Source of the DNA: Aquariibacter albus
GTDB lineage: Bacteria; Pseudomonadota; Gammaproteobacteria; Burkholderiales; Burkholderiaceae_C
NCBI RefSeq assembly: GCF_014145335.1
Contig: NZ_JACIVI010000001.1
Coordinates: 1,302,001 to 1,366,000, forward strand
Reading direction: 5' to 3'
Length of the DNA: 64,000 nucleotides
Below, in pieces: positions 61,393-64,000 of the stretch. Under the pieces are notes generated by a model. That model was not told the origin of the DNA and did no database searches. It worked only from the letters and a program-made list of their open reading frames with translations. Made by a program: the position numbers and the translations under genes. Every line of letters begins with the position of its first letter. The first letter of the stretch is position 1.

Positions 61393-62184
61393 ATGGGATT
61401 CCTCGCCGGCAAGAAGCTGCTGATCACCGGACTGCTGTCCAACCGTTCCATCGCCTACGGCATCGCCCGGGCCTGCCACCGCGAGGGCGCCGAGCTGGCC
61501 TTCAGCTACCAGGGCGAGCGCTTCAAGTCGCGCATCACCGAGTTCGCAGCCGAGTTCGGCAGCTCGCTGGTGTTTGACTGCGACGTGGCCGAAGACGCGC
61601 AGATCGAGCGGCTGTTCGCCGACCTGGGCGAGGCCTGGCCGAGCTTCGACGGCTTCGTGCACTCGATCGGTTTCGCACCGCGGGAGGCCATTGCCGGCGA
61701 TTTCCTGGAAGGCCTGTCGCGCGAGGGCTTCCGCATCGCCCACGACATCTCGTCCTACAGCTTCCCCGCCATGGCCAAGGCCGCCGCGCCGCGGCTCAGC
61801 GCGCAGGCCGCCCTGACCACGCTGAGCTATCTGGGCGCCGAACGCGCCGTGCCCAACTACAACACCATGGGCCTGGCCAAGGCCTCGCTGGAAGCCAGCG
61901 TGCGCTACCTGGCCGCCGGCCTGGGCCCGCGCGGCGTGCGCGTCAACGGGGTCTCGGCCGGCCCCATCAAGACGCTGGCCGCCTCCGGCATCAAGGGCTT
62001 CGGCAAGATCCTCGACGTGGTCGAGCAGACCGCCCCCCTGCGCCGCAACGTCAGCATCGACGACGTCGGCAATGTGGTCGCCTTCCTGATGTCCGATCTG
62101 GCCGGCGGCGTGACCGGCGAGATCACCTATGTGGACGCCGGCTTCCGGCAGGTGATGGGCGGCCTCGAAGCCAGCGAAGGCTGA
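61393..62184 (+). CDS. fabI: Enoyl-ACP reductase FabI (NADH)
   Basis: A 263-aa SDR-family enzyme. [20 protein letters not shown] is the nucleotide-binding start, [20 protein letters not shown] and [13 protein letters not shown] follow, and the catalytic pair is Y...K in [14 protein letters not shown] (Tyr-x6-Lys, the FabI spacing). [14 protein letters not shown] is the substrate loop. Last reduction step of fatty acid elongation. CAGGAG is 6 bases upstream of the ATG. Confidence 0.96.
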   Translation: MGFLAGKKLLITGLLSNRSIAYGIARACHREGAELAFSYQGERFKSRITEFAAEFGSSLVFDCDVAEDAQIERLFADLGEAWPSFDGFVHSIGFAPREAIAGDFLEGLSREGFRIAHDISSYSFPAMAKAAAPRLSAQAALTTLSYLGAERAVPNYNTMGLAKASLEASVRYLAAGLGPRGVRVNGVSAGPIKTLAASGIKGFGKILDVVEQTAPLRRNVSIDDVGNVVAFLMSDLAGGVTGEITYVDAGFRQVMGGLEASEG

Positions 62185-62276
62185 TTCCAGGCGCGCCGCT
62201 CGGATCCCTGCCCGGCCCCCGGGAGGCTGGGCTATCCTGCGCGCCCTTCCGAGAAGAAAACAACCGGTCCCATGTC

Positions 62277-63131
62277 ATGACGGCGGACAACCTTGTGGTG
62301 CATGGCATGTGGATCGGGACGCAGCTGAGCCCGATCGAATGGCTGACCATGCGGTCCTATCTGGCGCACGGTCATCGCTTCGTCCTCTGGCACTACGACG
62401 TCCTGGCGCAGGATCCTCCAGCGGGCGTCGAGCTTCGCGATGCCAGCGAGATCATCCCCCGCGAGCAGGTCTTCAACTACAAGCACCGCAACCAGTGGGG
62501 ACACGGCAAGGGCAGCTACGCCGGCTTCTCGGACATCTTCCGCTACAAGCTGCTGCATGAGGTCGGCGGCTGGTGGACGGACATGGACGTCACCTGCCTG
62601 AAGACCCTGGATGTCCAGGCTGCATACGCCTTCCGCGAGCATGACGTGCTGCCGGTGGTCGGCAATGTGATGAAGGCCCCGAAAGGCTCCGAGCTGATGC
62701 GCTACTGCTACGAGCGCGCGCTGGCCTGCGTCGATGCCGAGAACACCAACTGGATGCTGCCGATCGAGATCCTGAACGAAGGCATCGAGCGCTTCGGGCT
62801 GTCCCGGTACATCCGGCCGAACTTCAGCAACGTCGACCAATGGGACGTCGTGGCGACCTACAGCCAGGGCCAGCCCGCCTTCCACCCGGACTGGCACGTC
62901 TTCCACTGGATGAACGAAGAGTGGCGGACCCGCGGCCTGGACAAGTCCAGCTGCCTGAAACAGACGGCGCTGTCGCAGCTCTACAAGCGCTACGGGGTTC
63001 GCAAGGTGCGCCACCTGCCGAATGCGCAGGCCATCGAGGCGGCACGCCGCCGCCGGCAGGCGCGCTGGGCGCGTGTGATGGGCTGGCTGACGGGCCGGCC
63101 GGCGCCCCCGGAGACGCCCCCAGGCGCGTGA
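62277..63131 (+). CDS. Glycosyltransferase of the sugar-binding DXD family
   Basis: A 284-aa protein. WIGTQLSPIEWLTMRSYLAH at the start and KLLHEVGGWWTDMDVTCLKT with the DxD metal/nucleotide-sugar motif (TDMDV) are typical of Gly_transf_sug (TcdA/Och1-like) enzymes. FSDIFRYKLL is the helix before it. The C-terminus is basic (EAARRRRQARWARVMGWLTG) and may contact membrane. Likely modifies lipopolysaccharide or another surface glycan; sugar and acceptor unknown. A TATCCT -10-like box lies at about 62232. Confidence 0.82.
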   Translation: MTADNLVVHGMWIGTQLSPIEWLTMRSYLAHGHRFVLWHYDVLAQDPPAGVELRDASEIIPREQVFNYKHRNQWGHGKGSYAGFSDIFRYKLLHEVGGWWTDMDVTCLKTLDVQAAYAFREHDVLPVVGNVMKAPKGSELMRYCYERALACVDAENTNWMLPIEILNEGIERFGLSRYIRPNFSNVDQWDVVATYSQGQPAFHPDWHVFHWMNEEWRTRGLDKSSCLKQTALSQLYKRYGVRKVRHLPNAQAIEAARRRRQARWARVMGWLTGRPAPPETPPGA

Positions 63132-63167
63132 ACGGCGTGCGCGGGGCCTTCCCCGCGCATCGTCCGA

Positions 63168-64000
63168 TCAGACCGCGCTGCGGACGCAGTCGACGCCGTA
63201 GTGCTTGCGGCCGTCCGGGCCCTCTTCCTCGACCAGGCCATGCACGTCGGTCGCGAAGCCGGGGAAGGCTTCGTTGAACTGGCGCACGAAGCGCAGGTAG
63301 TCGACGATCTTCTTGTTGAAGCGCTCGCCGGGGATCAGCAGCGGGATGCCCGGCGGATAGGGCGTCAGCAGGCTGGTGGTGATGCGGCCTTCGAGCTGGT
63401 CGATCTCCACGCGCTCGGTGTCGCGGTGCGCGATGCGCGCGTAGGCATCGGCCGGCTTCATCGCAGGCTGCAGGTCGGACAGGTACATCTCGGTGGTCAG
63501 CCGCGCGATATCGCCCTGGGCATACATGGCGTGGATGGCCTGGCAGAGGTCGCGCAGGCCCATGCGCTCGTAGCGCGGGTGCTTGGCGACGAACTCGGGC
63601 AGCACGCGCCACATCGGCTGGTTGCGGTCGTAGTCGTCCTTGAACTGCTGCAGCGCGGTCAGCAGGGTGTTCCAGCGGCCCTTGGTGATGCCGATGGTGA
63701 ACATGATGAAGAAGCTGTAGAGCCCGGTCTTCTCGACGACCACGCCATGCTCGGCCAGGAACTTGGTGACGATGGAGGCCGGGATGCCGGTCTCGGCGAA
63801 CTTGCCGTCCATGTCCAGGCCCGGCGTGATCAGGGTGGACTTGATCGGGTCGAGCATGTTGAAGCCCGCAGCCAGCGGGCCGAAGCCATGCCAGTCCTCG
63901 TCGGCGTGCAGCATCCAGCCCTCGGCGCGGCCGATGCCCTCGTCGACCAGGGCGTCCGGGCCCCAGACCTTGAACCACCAGTCGTGGCCGAACTCCGAGT
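63168..64000 (-). CDS. Arg/Lys/Orn decarboxylase, C-terminal part (5' end outside window)
   Basis: The frame is open to the right edge, so only about 277 C-terminal residues are visible. HDWWFKVWGPDALVDEGIGR, then HADEDWHGFGPLAAGFNMLD and DPIKSTLITPGLDMDGKFAE, are typical of the major domain after the PLP lysine of bacterial basic amino acid decarboxylases. YPPGIPLLIPGERFNKKIVD and the C-terminal domain complete it. Closest by memory to the constitutive lysine/arginine decarboxylases of betaproteobacteria. Pyridoxal enzyme for polyamine synthesis or acid stress; the catalytic lysine lies outside the window. Confidence 0.9.
   Translation of the reverse strand, partial: SEFGHDWWFKVWGPDALVDEGIGRAEGWMLHADEDWHGFGPLAAGFNMLDPIKSTLITPGLDMDGKFAETGIPASIVTKFLAEHGVVVEKTGLYSFFIMFTIGITKGRWNTLLTALQQFKDDYDRNQPMWRVLPEFVAKHPRYERMGLRDLCQAIHAMYAQGDIARLTTEMYLSDLQPAMKPADAYARIAHRDTERVEIDQLEGRITTSLLTPYPPGIPLLIPGERFNKKIVDYLRFVRQFNEAFPGFATDVHGLVEEEGPDGRKHYGVDCVRSAV

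Overview
The window is very GC-rich and comes from a betaproteobacterium, most likely Burkholderiales of the Rubrivivax/Ideonella/Leptothrix type. This is inferred from the core gene order rimP-nusA-infB-rbfA-truB-typA, from protein style and from the metal-resistance gene sets. It splits into two parts. Positions 1 to about 47549 are an accessory, plasmid-like integrated element whose left end lies outside the window. Positions 47550 to 64000 are ordinary chromosome. The junction is the 3' end of a tRNA-His gene, with a tyrosine integrase 1.3 kb inside the element.

Region 1 (1-5340) is a remnant of a nucleotide-centred conflict (probably anti-phage) locus: a 5'-truncated Nmad2-like protein, a MazG-type protein with a MazG C-terminal extension, a uracil-DNA-glycosylase-like protein, a TIR protein and the first 47 codons of a SLOG-like gene. 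The last four are chained by 4-base start/stop overlaps. An IS3-family (IS407-like) insertion sequence cuts the SLOG gene. Its other side abuts the last 78 codons of what looks like a Type ISP restriction-modification enzyme. There is no target duplication, so a deletion next to the IS is likely.

Region 2 (5340-15430) is maintenance and transfer backbone: an Xre-ImmA/IrrE protease gene with an unknown partner, MobA/VirD2-type relaxase and MobC, a ParDE-like toxin-antitoxin pair between short direct repeats, ParB/KorB and ParA, a small conserved element protein, a DUF932 protein, SSB, a 0.9-kb non-coding stretch and a NYN-LOTUS RNase-like gene. A 26-bp palindrome lies upstream of the mobC, parA, 118-aa-gene and excisionase/integrase units. 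It is the best candidate for an element-wide regulatory or partition site.

Region 3 (15450-44690) is heavy-metal cargo. A Cd/Pb-type MerR regulator, YnfA, a methyltransferase, a CDF-type transporter and a Cys-rich small protein come first. Next is a czcI-C-(N)-B-A RND efflux operon with accessory periplasmic proteins and a CzcE-like protein. Then follow twelve genes all on the minus strand (copper/silver): secreted metal proteins, a TolC-like lipoprotein, multicopper oxidase, cupredoxin, DUF411 protein, CusF and CusCBA. The region ends with a CopRS-type two-component system and a CueR regulon (copZ, Met-rich lipoprotein, DUF2933 protein, CopA P1B-ATPase). CueR-type promoters precede cueR, copZ and copA.

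Region 4 (44750-47549) is the integration module: palindrome, excisionase-like protein, integrase, a TacAT (GNAT/DUF1778) pair and the presumed attachment site.

Region 5 (47550-64000) is core genome: tRNA-His, ppiD, terminator, tRNA-Val, hupB, dusA, an alpha/beta hydrolase, typA, truB, rbfA, infB, nusA, rimP (with a promoter and an early terminator-like hairpin in its leader), fabI, a DXD glycosyltransferase and the C-terminal part of an Arg/Lys/Orn decarboxylase that runs off the right edge.
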